Shown here in pieces: positions 25,044 to 33,600 of a DNA stretch of 64,000 nucleotides. Under the pieces are notes generated by a model that was given only the letters and a program-made list of their open reading frames with translations, was not told where the DNA came from and did not search any database. Positions within the stretch are counted from its first letter, which is position 1. Each line of letters starts with the position of its first letter. The position numbers and the translations under genes were made by a program. Source of the DNA: Chelativorans sp. (GTDB lineage: Bacteria; Pseudomonadota; Alphaproteobacteria; Rhizobiales; Rhizobiaceae). Location: positions 216,449-280,448 of the forward strand of contig NZ_JAPSLH010000002.1 in assembly GCF_031180965.1 (NCBI RefSeq), given 5' to 3'.

Positions 25044-26201
25044 TTACGGGGCTTTGGCCGCCGCGAGCACCTGCCTCGCAATCACAACCTTCTGCACGTC
25101 GGAAGCGCCCTCATAGATGCGCAGGGCGCGGATCTCGCGATAGAGGCTCTCGACGATATGGCCCCGGCGCACCCCGTCGCCGCCATGGAGCTGTACCGCG
25201 CGGTCGATCACCTCCTGCGCGCGATCCGTGGCGAAGAGCTTTGCCATCGCCGCCTCGCGCGTGACGCGGGCGGCACCCATATCCTTCGTCCAGGCAGCGC
25301 GGTAGACGAGGAGTGCGGCCGCATCCACGTCCACCGCCATATCCGCTATATGCCCCTGCACCATCTGCAGCTCCGCCATCGCCGCGCCGAAAAGCTCGCG
25401 CTCGGCCACCCGCTTGATGCTCTCGTCCAGTGCGCGCCGAGCAAAGCCGAGAGCCGCGGCACCCACTGTAGAGCGGAAGACGTCGAGCACGGACATGGCG
25501 ATGCGGAAGCCCTCGCCCGGCTTCCCGATCATGGCGGAGGCGGGCACACGCACGTCCTGGAACGAGAGCCGGGTCAGCGGATGCGGCGCGATCACCTCCA
25601 GCCGCTCGGCGATAGTCAGACCCTCCGTACCGGCCGGTACGAGGAAGGCGGAAATGCCTTTGGCGCCCGGCGCTTCGCCCGTGCGGGCGAAGACGACGTA
25701 GAAATCGGCGATGCCGCCATTGGAGATCCAGGTCTTCTCGCCATTGAGGATGTAGGCGTCACCGTCACGCGTCGCGGTCATGTCCATATTGGCGACGTCC
25801 GAGCCGGAGCGCGGCTCGGAAAGCGCGAAGGCAGCGATGGCCTCGCCGACGCGCGTTTTCGCCAGCCACCGCTGCTGTTCGGGCGTGCCGTAAAAGGTGA
25901 TCGTGCCGGTGCCGAGGCCCTGCATTGCGAAGACGAAATCGGCAAGCCCGTCATGCCGCGCCAGCGTCTCGCGGGAGATGCAAAGCGTGCGGATGTCGAT
26001 GGGTGCCGGATTTTCCAGATCAATGGCGGTGGGCTTCAGCCATCCGTCGCGCCCGAGCTTTTTCACAAGCTCGCGGCAGGCCGCGTCGACATCATGGTGA
26101 TCGACGGGCAGGTTTGCAGCGCACCAGGCCTCCAGCCGCTCCGCATACTCGCGGTGGCGATCCTCGAAGAATGGCCAGGAAAGGAAGCTTTTCTCGCCCA
26201 T
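25044..26201 (-). CDS. Acyl-CoA dehydrogenase of the aminobenzoyl-CoA pathway
   Basis: This is a FAD-dependent acyl-CoA dehydrogenase. The 385-residue protein has the three usual parts, with [15 protein letters not shown] and [18 protein letters not shown] in the middle and [23 protein letters not shown] near the end. The catalytic glutamate probably sits in [14 protein letters not shown] 26201 overlaps the enoyl-CoA hydratase stop by one base (TGATG) and gives the expected N-terminus. In the abm context it would act on an alicyclic CoA ester formed after ring reduction. The exact substrate is not known. Confidence 0.85.
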   Translation of the reverse strand: MGEKSFLSWPFFEDRHREYAERLEAWCAANLPVDHHDVDAACRELVKKLGRDGWLKPTAIDLENPAPIDIRTLCISRETLARHDGLADFVFAMQGLGTGTITFYGTPEQQRWLAKTRVGEAIAAFALSEPRSGSDVANMDMTATRDGDAYILNGEKTWISNGGIADFYVVFARTGEAPGAKGISAFLVPAGTEGLTIAERLEVIAPHPLTRLSFQDVRVPASAMIGKPGEGFRIAMSVLDVFRSTVGAAALGFARRALDESIKRVAERELFGAAMAELQMVQGHIADMAVDVDAAALLVYRAAWTKDMGAARVTREAAMAKLFATDRAQEVIDRAVQLHGGDGVRRGHIVESLYREIRALRIYEGASDVQKVVIARQVLAAAKAP

Positions 26202-27019
26202 CAATCCCCCTGGAACACCGGCTTTTCCTTGGCCACGAACGCCCGATACGCCCTCTCGAAGTCCTTCGTCTGCATGCAGATCGCCTGCGCCTGCGCCTCC
26301 GCCTCGATTGCCTGGTCGAGGCTCATCGACCATTCCTGGTTGAGCTGCGTCTTGGTGATGCCGTGGGCGAAGGTCGGGCCCGAGACGATGCGCGCGGCAA
26401 GGTCGAGCGCTTCAGCTTCCAGGGCACCCGCGGAAACGAGGCGGTTGTAGAATCCCCAGCGCTCGCCTTCTTCGGCGCTCATGGTGCGGCCGGTGTAGAG
26501 AAGCTCGGCGGCGCGGCCCTGGCCGATGATGCGCGGCAGGATCGCGCAAGCACCCATATCGCAGCCCGCCAGTCCCACGCGCGTGAAGAGGAAGGCGGTT
26601 TTCGCTTCGGGCGTGGCAATGCGGATATCCGACGCCATGGCTAGGATCGCGCCGGCGCCGACCGCTACCCCGTCCACGGCGGCGATGATGGGCTTGCCGC
26701 AATGGAGCATTGCCTTGACGAGATCGCCGGTCATGCGCGTGAAGGCCAAGAGCTCCTTCATCTCCATGCCGATCAGCGGGCCTATGATGTCATGCACGTC
26801 ACCGCCCGAGCAGAAATTCCCGCCATTGGGCAGGAGCACCACGGCATCGACGTCATCCGCATAAACGAGATCGCGGAAGGTGTCGCGCAGCTCGGCATAG
26901 GATTCAAAGGTGAGCGGGTTCTTCCGCTCCGGCCGGTTGAGCTGGACGATCGCGACCCGGCCCTCCATCCGCCAGAGAAAATGCTTCGGCTCGAGGCTGG
27001 CCATCCGGATCGAGGTCAA
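26201..27019 (-). CDS. Enoyl-CoA hydratase/isomerase family protein
   Basis: This crotonase-fold enzyme probably hydrates or opens the alicyclic CoA intermediate. The 272-residue protein has the oxyanion-hole segments [14 protein letters not shown] and [22 protein letters not shown], and [18 protein letters not shown], where crotonases carry their acidic residues. The C-terminal [23 protein letters not shown] is the usual tail. The gene overlaps marR by four bases and the acyl-CoA dehydrogenase by one, so it is part of the abm operon. Related genes accompany aminobenzoyl-CoA monooxygenase/reductase in the Azoarcus type pathway. Confidence 0.86.
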   Translation of the reverse strand: MTSIRMASLEPKHFLWRMEGRVAIVQLNRPERKNPLTFESYAELRDTFRDLVYADDVDAVVLLPNGGNFCSGGDVHDIIGPLIGMEMKELLAFTRMTGDLVKAMLHCGKPIIAAVDGVAVGAGAILAMASDIRIATPEAKTAFLFTRVGLAGCDMGACAILPRIIGQGRAAELLYTGRTMSAEEGERWGFYNRLVSAGALEAEALDLAARIVSGPTFAHGITKTQLNQEWSMSLDQAIEAEAQAQAICMQTKDFERAYRAFVAKEKPVFQGD

Positions 27020-27492
27020 TGTTCGCCCTCCCAGTTGCTGCGGAACAGGTGGAGCATTTCCGATAGCCGGCGCACCTCGGCGGTGCCGATCCCGCCAAGC
27101 AGTTCGGCGATCCAGCGCTCGTGGGCGGCGGCCATCTTCTCAAAGAAGGCGGTGCCGGCCGGCGTCAGCCGCACGACGGAGGTGCGCTTGTCGCCCTCGC
27201 GTTTGGCGCGCGCGACATAACCGTCGGCGACCAGCCGGTCGACGATGCCCGTGACATTGCCGTTCGAGACCAGAAGGAAGCGCGAGAGGTCGGTCATCAG
27301 CATGCCTTCCGGCTCGCGGTAGAGCGCCGACATCACATCGAAGCGCGGCAGGGTGGAATCGAAGTCGCGCTTCAGCCGCTCGCGCAGTTCGCCTTCGACG
27401 ATGCGCGTCGTGCGCAGCATCCTGATCCAGAGGCGGAGGCGCTCCTTGTCCCCCGAGCGCGCATCGATCACGGAAAGCGGTGCGCTTACCAT
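27016..27492 (-). CDS. MarR-family transcriptional regulator
   Basis: This is a dimeric winged-helix repressor that usually responds to an aromatic acid or aromatic CoA ester. The 158-residue protein has the recognition region [23 protein letters not shown], then [21 protein letters not shown] and the wing [15 protein letters not shown]. It is encoded in the middle of the abm operon, overlapping the SDR and hydratase genes. MarR proteins of CoA-dependent aromatic pathways often bind AT-rich sites in the pathway promoters. The two near-identical 24-bp elements at 15463 and 30592 are the natural targets, with 2-aminobenzoyl-CoA or anthranilate as possible inducer. Confidence 0.92.
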   Translation of the reverse strand: MVSAPLSVIDARSGDKERLRLWIRMLRTTRIVEGELRERLKRDFDSTLPRFDVMSALYREPEGMLMTDLSRFLLVSNGNVTGIVDRLVADGYVARAKREGDKRTSVVRLTPAGTAFFEKMAAAHERWIAELLGGIGTAEVRRLSEMLHLFRSNWEGEH

Positions 27493-28247
27493 GTCTCACC
27501 CCCCGAAATCGAAATGGCCTGCCCCGTTACCGACGCGGCGCCTGGGCCGCAGAGCCAGAGCACGGCCGCCGCCACCTCCTCCGGCTGGATGAAGCGTCCA
27601 TGCGGGTTTTGCGCAAGAAGGCTCGCCCGCGCCTCCGCCGCCGACCGCCCGGTCTTTTCCACGATGCGGGCGACCGATTGCTCCAGCATGTCGGTTTCCA
27701 CATAACCGGGGCAGACGGCGTTCACCGTCACGCCGGTTCTGACCAGCTCGACTGCGAGCGAGCGCATCAGCCCGATGAGCCCGTGCTTGGAAGCCACATA
27801 GGGCGCGACATAGGCATAGCCCTTGAGCCCGGCGACGGAGGCAATGAAGATGACGCGGCCCGATTTGCGCGCCGCCATGCCGGCAAGCGCGGGCTGGACA
27901 GTGAGGAAGGCGCCGGTGAGATTTACCTGAAGCGTCTTGTTCCAGTCTTCGAGACTGGTTTTCGCCGCCGGCGCGCTCATGGCAATGCCCGCATTGGCGA
28001 CGACGATATCGAACGGGCCGCGCTCGGCTTCGGCCTGGCGATAGAGGCCTTCCACGGATGCCTGATCCGTCACGTCGGCGGAAAGAGCAAAAATGTTCGC
28101 GCGCTCGCCGGCGACCTCCTGCAGCGGCTCCAGGCGCCGGCCGCAGATGGTGACCGTGACGCCGGCATCGGCTAGGGCGAATGCAACCGCCCGGCCGACA
28201 CCCGATCCGCCGCCGGTGACGAGTGCGTGGCGTCCCACCACCTGCAT
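27486..28247 (-). CDS. SDR-family dehydrogenase (probable 3-hydroxyacyl-CoA dehydrogenase)
   Basis: This is an NAD(P)-dependent short-chain dehydrogenase. The 253-residue protein has the cofactor motif TGGGSGVGRAVAFAL, NAG at VVANAGIAM, the catalytic serine at FIASVAGLKG and the YVASKHG Tyr-Lys pair, and ends in [12 protein letters not shown]. Start ATG 28247 overlaps the monooxygenase/reductase stop by one base. In this operon it likely oxidises the hydroxyl made by the hydratase during alicyclic beta-oxidation, but direct evidence for substrate is lacking. Confidence 0.87.
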   Translation of the reverse strand: MQVVGRHALVTGGGSGVGRAVAFALADAGVTVTICGRRLEPLQEVAGERANIFALSADVTDQASVEGLYRQAEAERGPFDIVVANAGIAMSAPAAKTSLEDWNKTLQVNLTGAFLTVQPALAGMAARKSGRVIFIASVAGLKGYAYVAPYVASKHGLIGLMRSLAVELVRTGVTVNAVCPGYVETDMLEQSVARIVEKTGRSAAEARASLLAQNPHGRFIQPEEVAAAVLWLCGPGAASVTGQAISISGGETW

Positions 28248-30538
28248 CACACTTTCCCCAGCATGGCGTCCTGCCGTTCCTTCAGGCGGTAGAGCTGGTC
28301 GCGGCCGCGCAGATAGGGATTGGGCCATGTGACATGGCGATCGCCGAGGTCGACTGCCGCGTGCAGGGTCCAATAGGGATCGGCAAGATGCGGCCGGGCA
28401 AGGCAGACGAGGTCAGCGCGGCCGGCCATCAGGATCGAGTTCACATGGTCGGGTTCATAAATGTTGCCGACCGCCATGGTCGCCATGCCTGTTTCGTTGC
28501 GGATGCGGTCCGAGAACGGCGTCTGGAACATGCGGCCGTAAACGGGCTGCGCCCGGGTCGATGTCTGGCCGGCCGAGACGTCGCAGATGTCGACGCCCGC
28601 CGCCTGCAGCATGCGCGCGATCTCCACCGCGTCCTCCGGCGTCACGCCCTCCTCGCCCACCCAGTCATTGGCCGAGATGCGCACGGAGATGGGCTTCTCC
28701 TCCGGCCAGACCGCGCGTACCGCCCGGTACACTTCAAGCGGGTAGCGCATGCGGTTTTCAAGGCTGCCCCCGTACTCGTCGGTACGGCGGTTGGTGAGCG
28801 GCGTGATGAAGGCGGAAAGCAGATAGCCATGCGCCATATGCAGCTCGAGCATGTCGAAGCCGGCGCGCTCCGCCATCTCGGTTGCCGTGACGAAGGCGTC
28901 ACGCACCTCGTCCATATCCCTGCGCGTCATTTCCTTCGGCACCTGGTGCGCCTCGCTCCACGGCACGGCCGAAGGCGCCAGCAGCGGCCAGTTGCCGGAA
29001 GGAAGCGGCATTTCCGAATCCTCCCAAGGCACCTGCGTGGAGCCTTTCGGGCCCGAGTGGCCGAGCTGCGCGCAGATCTTGGCCTCGGTCTCGCTGTGAA
29101 CGAAATCGACAAGGCGCTTCCAGGCGACTTCGTGCTCGGGCTTGTAGAAACCCGGGCACCCCGGCGTGATACGCCCTTCCGGCGTCACGCAGGTCATTTC
29201 GATATAGACGAGCCCGGCCCCGCCCTTGGCGCGCTCGGCGTAGTGCACGAAGTGCCAGTCGGTCGGGCAGCCGTCGACCGCCTTGTACTGCGCCATGGGC
29301 GAGACCACGACGCGGTTGACGAGGTGCATGTCGCGCAGCCGGAACGGCGCGAACATGGGCGGGCGCGCGCCGTTGACATTGCTGCCGGCGCGGCGCTGGA
29401 ACCAGGCTTCCGCGCCGGCAAGCCACTCCGGATCGCGCAGGCGCAGATTCTCGTGGCTGATGCGCTGCGAGCGCGTAAGCAGCGAATAGTTGAACTGCAC
29501 GGGATCGAGATTGAGGTACCGTTCCACATTCTCGAACCATTCGAGCGAGTTGCGCGCCGCCGACTGCAGCCGCAGCACCTCGGTGCGCCGCGCATCCTCA
29601 TACTTTCCGAAGGCCGCCTCCAGCGTCGGCTCGGAGTGAAGGTACTCGGCAAGCGCCACCGCACTCTCCAGCGCAAGCTTGGTGCCCGAGCCGATGGAGA
29701 AATGCGCGCTTGCCGCGGCGTCCCCCATCAGCGCCAGGTTCTCGTGCGACCAGCGGGCGCAGAGCACGCGCGGGAAATTGATCCAGGCCGAGCCGCGGAT
29801 GTGGTTCGCATTGGACATGAGTCTGTGGCCGCCGAGATGCGCGGCAAAAATGCGCTCGCAGGTGGCGATCGATTCTTCCTTCGACATTTCGCCGAAGCCG
29901 AACTTTTCCCACGTCTCCGGCGCGCATTCGACGATGAAGGTCGCCGTGTTCTGATCGAACTGGTAGGCATGCGCCCACACCCAGCCGTGCTCCGTCTCCT
30001 CGAAGATGAAGGTGAAGGCGTCGTCGAATTTCTGGTGCGTGCCGAGCCAAACGAACTTGCACTTGCGCAGATCGATATCGGGCTTGAAGACATCGGCGAA
30101 CGCGGTCCGCGATTTCGAGTTCAGGCCGTCGGCGGCGATGACGACGTCATGGCTCTTCATGAAGGGCCGCGGATCGTCGATCTCGGTCTCAAAGTTGAGG
30201 TCGACGCCGAGCTCCCGCGCTCTTTCCTGCAGAAGGACGAGAAGCTTCTTGCGGCCGATGCCGCAGAAGCCGTGGCCGGTAGAAACGGTGCGCGTGCCGC
30301 GGTAGAAGACGGCAATGTCGTCCCAATAGGCGAAATGTTCGCGGATCGAGGCGGCGCTGACCGGGTCGTTGGCTTCCAGATTGGTGAGCGTCTCGTCGGA
30401 AAGCACCACGCCCCAGCCGAATGTGTCGTCCGGCCGGTTGCGCTCGTAGACGGCGACCTCGTGGCTCGCGTCGCGCAGCTTCATTGAGATCGCGAAATAG
30501 AGGCCGGCTGGGCCGCCGCCGAGAACCGCAACCTTCAT
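28247..30538 (-). CDS. abmA: 2-Aminobenzoyl-CoA monooxygenase/reductase (two-domain flavoenzyme)
   Basis: This natural fusion hydroxylates and then reduces the ring of 2-aminobenzoyl-CoA. The 763-residue protein has an N-terminal FAD monooxygenase (residues about 1-390; [14 protein letters not shown] at the start, [21 protein letters not shown] later). The C-terminal half is an old-yellow-enzyme-type domain (about 395-763), with [27 protein letters not shown] and [12 protein letters not shown]. Databases often call such fusions salicylyl-CoA 5-hydroxylase; kynU and the CoA ligase in the island favour 2-aminobenzoyl-CoA. ATG 30538 puts the FAD motif at the N-terminus; 30583 is an unlikely earlier start. 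It is the first gene of the minus-strand operon and has the shared 24-bp element upstream. Confidence 0.85.
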   Translation of the reverse strand: MKVAVLGGGPAGLYFAISMKLRDASHEVAVYERNRPDDTFGWGVVLSDETLTNLEANDPVSAASIREHFAYWDDIAVFYRGTRTVSTGHGFCGIGRKKLLVLLQERARELGVDLNFETEIDDPRPFMKSHDVVIAADGLNSKSRTAFADVFKPDIDLRKCKFVWLGTHQKFDDAFTFIFEETEHGWVWAHAYQFDQNTATFIVECAPETWEKFGFGEMSKEESIATCERIFAAHLGGHRLMSNANHIRGSAWINFPRVLCARWSHENLALMGDAAASAHFSIGSGTKLALESAVALAEYLHSEPTLEAAFGKYEDARRTEVLRLQSAARNSLEWFENVERYLNLDPVQFNYSLLTRSQRISHENLRLRDPEWLAGAEAWFQRRAGSNVNGARPPMFAPFRLRDMHLVNRVVVSPMAQYKAVDGCPTDWHFVHYAERAKGGAGLVYIEMTCVTPEGRITPGCPGFYKPEHEVAWKRLVDFVHSETEAKICAQLGHSGPKGSTQVPWEDSEMPLPSGNWPLLAPSAVPWSEAHQVPKEMTRRDMDEVRDAFVTATEMAERAGFDMLELHMAHGYLLSAFITPLTNRRTDEYGGSLENRMRYPLEVYRAVRAVWPEEKPISVRISANDWVGEEGVTPEDAVEIARMLQAAGVDICDVSAGQTSTRAQPVYGRMFQTPFSDRIRNETGMATMAVGNIYEPDHVNSILMAGRADLVCLARPHLADPYWTLHAAVDLGDRHVTWPNPYLRGRDQLYRLKERQDAMLGKV

Positions 30539-30591
30539 TTCCGCCTGTCCTTGAGCTTCGCCAGTGAAGAGTGAGGATCGCACCGGGGCCG

Positions 30592-30615
30592 AGATATTTC
30601 AAGCATAAAATTTCT
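30592..30615. promoter_or_regulatory. Shared element of the kyn/abm island, copy 2 (probable MarR operator)
   Basis: On the minus strand the core reads TTTTATGCTTGAAATAT, 54 bases upstream of the abmA start. It matches copy 1 at 20 of 24 positions. TTGAAA within it could act as a -35. The opposite strand leads to the alpha-2-macroglobulin gene, which has its own TTGACA at 30632-30637. Confidence 0.6.
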
Positions 30616-30695
30616 GGCTTGGGACGGTCCGTTGACAGGCTTTCACAAAGGTGGGCGAATATGGAAGGCTCCAGATGGGGCGGGAGGGGACGGCA

Positions 30696-33600
30696 ATGCG
30701 CGCTGCTCGCGGGTTTTTCGGTATTCTCTTGATATCTTGCGGGCTGATCGCCGCCGCCGCGGCGCAGGATGCAAGGCGCGTCGTCACCACCGAAAACGGC
30801 GACTATTTCGGCTTCGACCTACGCAGCGAGAAGGATGTCTCCCTCGACGAATGCTCGGCCATTTGCCTCGCCGACGATCAATGCCGCGCCTTCACCTACA
30901 ACACCAAGGCGCGCTGGTGCTTCCTGAAGTCCGACTTCGCGACGCTCCACAGCTTTGAGGGCGCGGTTGCCGGAAAGGTGGTCACGGCCGCCGCCGAGCC
31001 CGACCTGGGCGCGCCGCCGTCGCTCTCCTTCGTGTCCGGCCACGTCCTTCAGGAGGCTGAGCAATACCGCCGCGAGGTGCTGCGCGATGCAGATCCCGGC
31101 GAGGATGGCTTCGCCGTGCTCGCCTCGGCGGCCGCCGACGCGCTGACCAACGGCGACGCCGCAACCGCCATGGCCAACTACGTCGCGGCCATTGCGCTCG
31201 ACCCGCAGAACCCGGAACTGTGGACCGGGCTTGCCCGCGCGGCCGCTGCCGCCGAGCCGCAGGAGAACCAGAGCGCCTATGACCTGCAGCGCGCCGCGAC
31301 CGGCGCGGGCGTGACCGCCTATCAGCTTTCGCGCACTGCCCATCAGCGAGCCGAGGCGCTTGCCGCCCTTGCCGGCGCGCTCGAAACCCGCAGCCTCTTC
31401 CGGCCCGCCATCAGCGCCTACGAGGCAAGCCTTGCGCTGGAATCGTCCTCCGAGGTTCAGGCGCTCTATGCCGCGCTGAAGGACAGCCACGGCTTCCGGG
31501 TTATCGATCACACGATCGATTCCGACAGCGTGAGCCCGCGCGTATGCGTCCAGTTCTCCGAAGAGCTGGTGAAAAGCGGCATCGACTACGCGCAATATAT
31601 GACGGTGGACAACAACCGCGCCGCCGCCATCGACCGCAGCGACAAGGAGCTCTGCGCCACGGGGCTCAAGCACGGCGAACGATATCGCATCGTGGTGCGC
31701 CAGGGCCTGCCGTCCGCAATCGGCGAAGTGATCGAAGAGCCGGTGCCGCTGGAAGTCTATATCCGCGACCGCTCGCCGGCGCTGCGCTTCACCGGCGAGA
31801 ATTTCGTCCTGCCGACCAGCGCCCGGCGCGGCATCCCGATTGTTTCCGTCAACGCGTCGAGCGCCGAGCTCTCCCTCTACCGCGTCGGCGACCGCTCCCT
31901 GACGCGGCTTCTGAGCGACGGCACGTTCCTGCGCCAGCTCAATGAATACGAGATCGACCAGGTTTCGGCGGATCTGGGCGAGCCGATCTGGAACGGCACG
32001 GTCGAGATCGCTTCCGAGCTCAATAAGGACGTGGTCACCAGCATCCCCGTCGACGAGCTCGTGCCGGAGCGCGAGCCCGGCATCTACATGCTCGCCGCCG
32101 TGCCAGAGGGAGACCGGAGCGATGCCTGGAACAGCCGGGCGACGCAGTGGTTCCTCGTCTCCGATATCGGGCTCTCGACCTTTGCCGGCGATGACGGGCT
32201 CTCCGTCTTCGCCCGCTCGCTTGCCAGCGCCAAGCCGATCGGCGGCCTGCGCTTGAAGCTGCTTGCCCGGAACAACGAGGTGCTTGGCGAGGCAACGACG
32301 GACGCTAATGGCCACACCCGCTTCGCGCCGGGGCTGATGCGCGCCGAGGCCGGGCTTTCGCCTGCCGCGGTGCTCGCGCAGAACGGCGAGGATTTCGTCT
32401 TCCTCGACATGACCCGCGCCGGCTTCGACCTTTCGGACCGGGGCGTCGCGGGGCGGCCCTCGCCCGGCCCGCTGGACCTCTTCGCCTGGACGGAGCGCGG
32501 CATCTACCGCGCTGGCGAGACGGTGCATGCGGCCGCCCTGCTTCGCGATCCCTCCGCCGATGCCGTGCAGGATCTCCCCCTCACCTTCATTTTCCAGCGC
32601 CCGGACGGCGTGGAGGACCGCCGCATCGTTTCGCAGGGCGGTGGACTTGGCGGCCACGCTATCGACCTGCCGCTTCCGCAAACCGCCATGCGCGGCACCT
32701 GGACCATGCGCGTCCACGCCGACCCCGAGCAGGCGCCGATCGGTGAAAAACTGTTCCTTGTCGAGGACTTCGTTCCCGACCGCACCGAGTTCGACCTCAA
32801 GGCCGAGCAGGACAGGGTCGCGATTGGCTCTTCCGTGCAGGTCTCGCTGGAGGGTCGCTATCTTTATGGCGCGCCCGCCGCGGGCCTGACGCTCGAAGGG
32901 CAATTGACCATCGGCACGACCCGCGATTGGGCAAAATACCCGGGCTATGTGTTCGGGCTTCAGGACGAGGAGGATGTGGAGGCGGTGCGCGTGCCGCTCT
33001 CGAGCCTCCCCGAGACGGATCAGGACGGCAAGGCCAGCTTTGACGTGTTCGTCGACAGCGTGCCCTCCACGACGCAGCTCCTCAAGGCCGGAATCAGCGT
33101 GCAGATGCGCGAGGCGGGCGGGCGCGCCGTCGAGCGCTCCATCGAGGTGGGCGTCGAGCCGGAGACGGAGGTGATTGGCCTCAGGCCGGAATTCTCCGGC
33201 CAGGTGCCCGAAGGCGGGACGGCAGGCTTCCGCGTGATCGCGGTTGACCCCGCGGGCAACCGCATCGCCATGCCCGGCCTGAAATGGTCGCTCCTCAAGG
33301 TGGAGCGGGACTACCAATGGTATCGCAGCGACGGCGCGTGGAACTATGAACCGATCACCAGGACGAGCCTGGTGCAGAACGGGACCATCGCAGCGGCGCC
33401 GGATTCCGAACCGCAGCTCAGCCTGCCCGTCGGCTGGGGGCGCTATCTTCTGGAGGTTGAAAGTCCCGACGGCGCGGCCGTTTCGAGTGTGGAATTCGAC
33501 GCCGGCTGGTATGTCGAGGCTGCCTCGACCGAAACGCCGGACGGGCTCGAAATCGCGCTCGACCGGGAGTCCTACGTGGTGGGCGACACGGCGAAGCTGA

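Noticed and set aside
23169..26450. 1093-codon open frame on the plus strand across kynU, glycosylase, ridA and acyl-CoA dehydrogenase
   Set aside because: Four well-recognised genes lie on the other strand; the plus-strand translation shows no family features.
28223..30487. 754-codon open frame opposite abmA
   Set aside because: Antisense shadow; the minus-strand protein has clear flavoprotein motifs over its full length.
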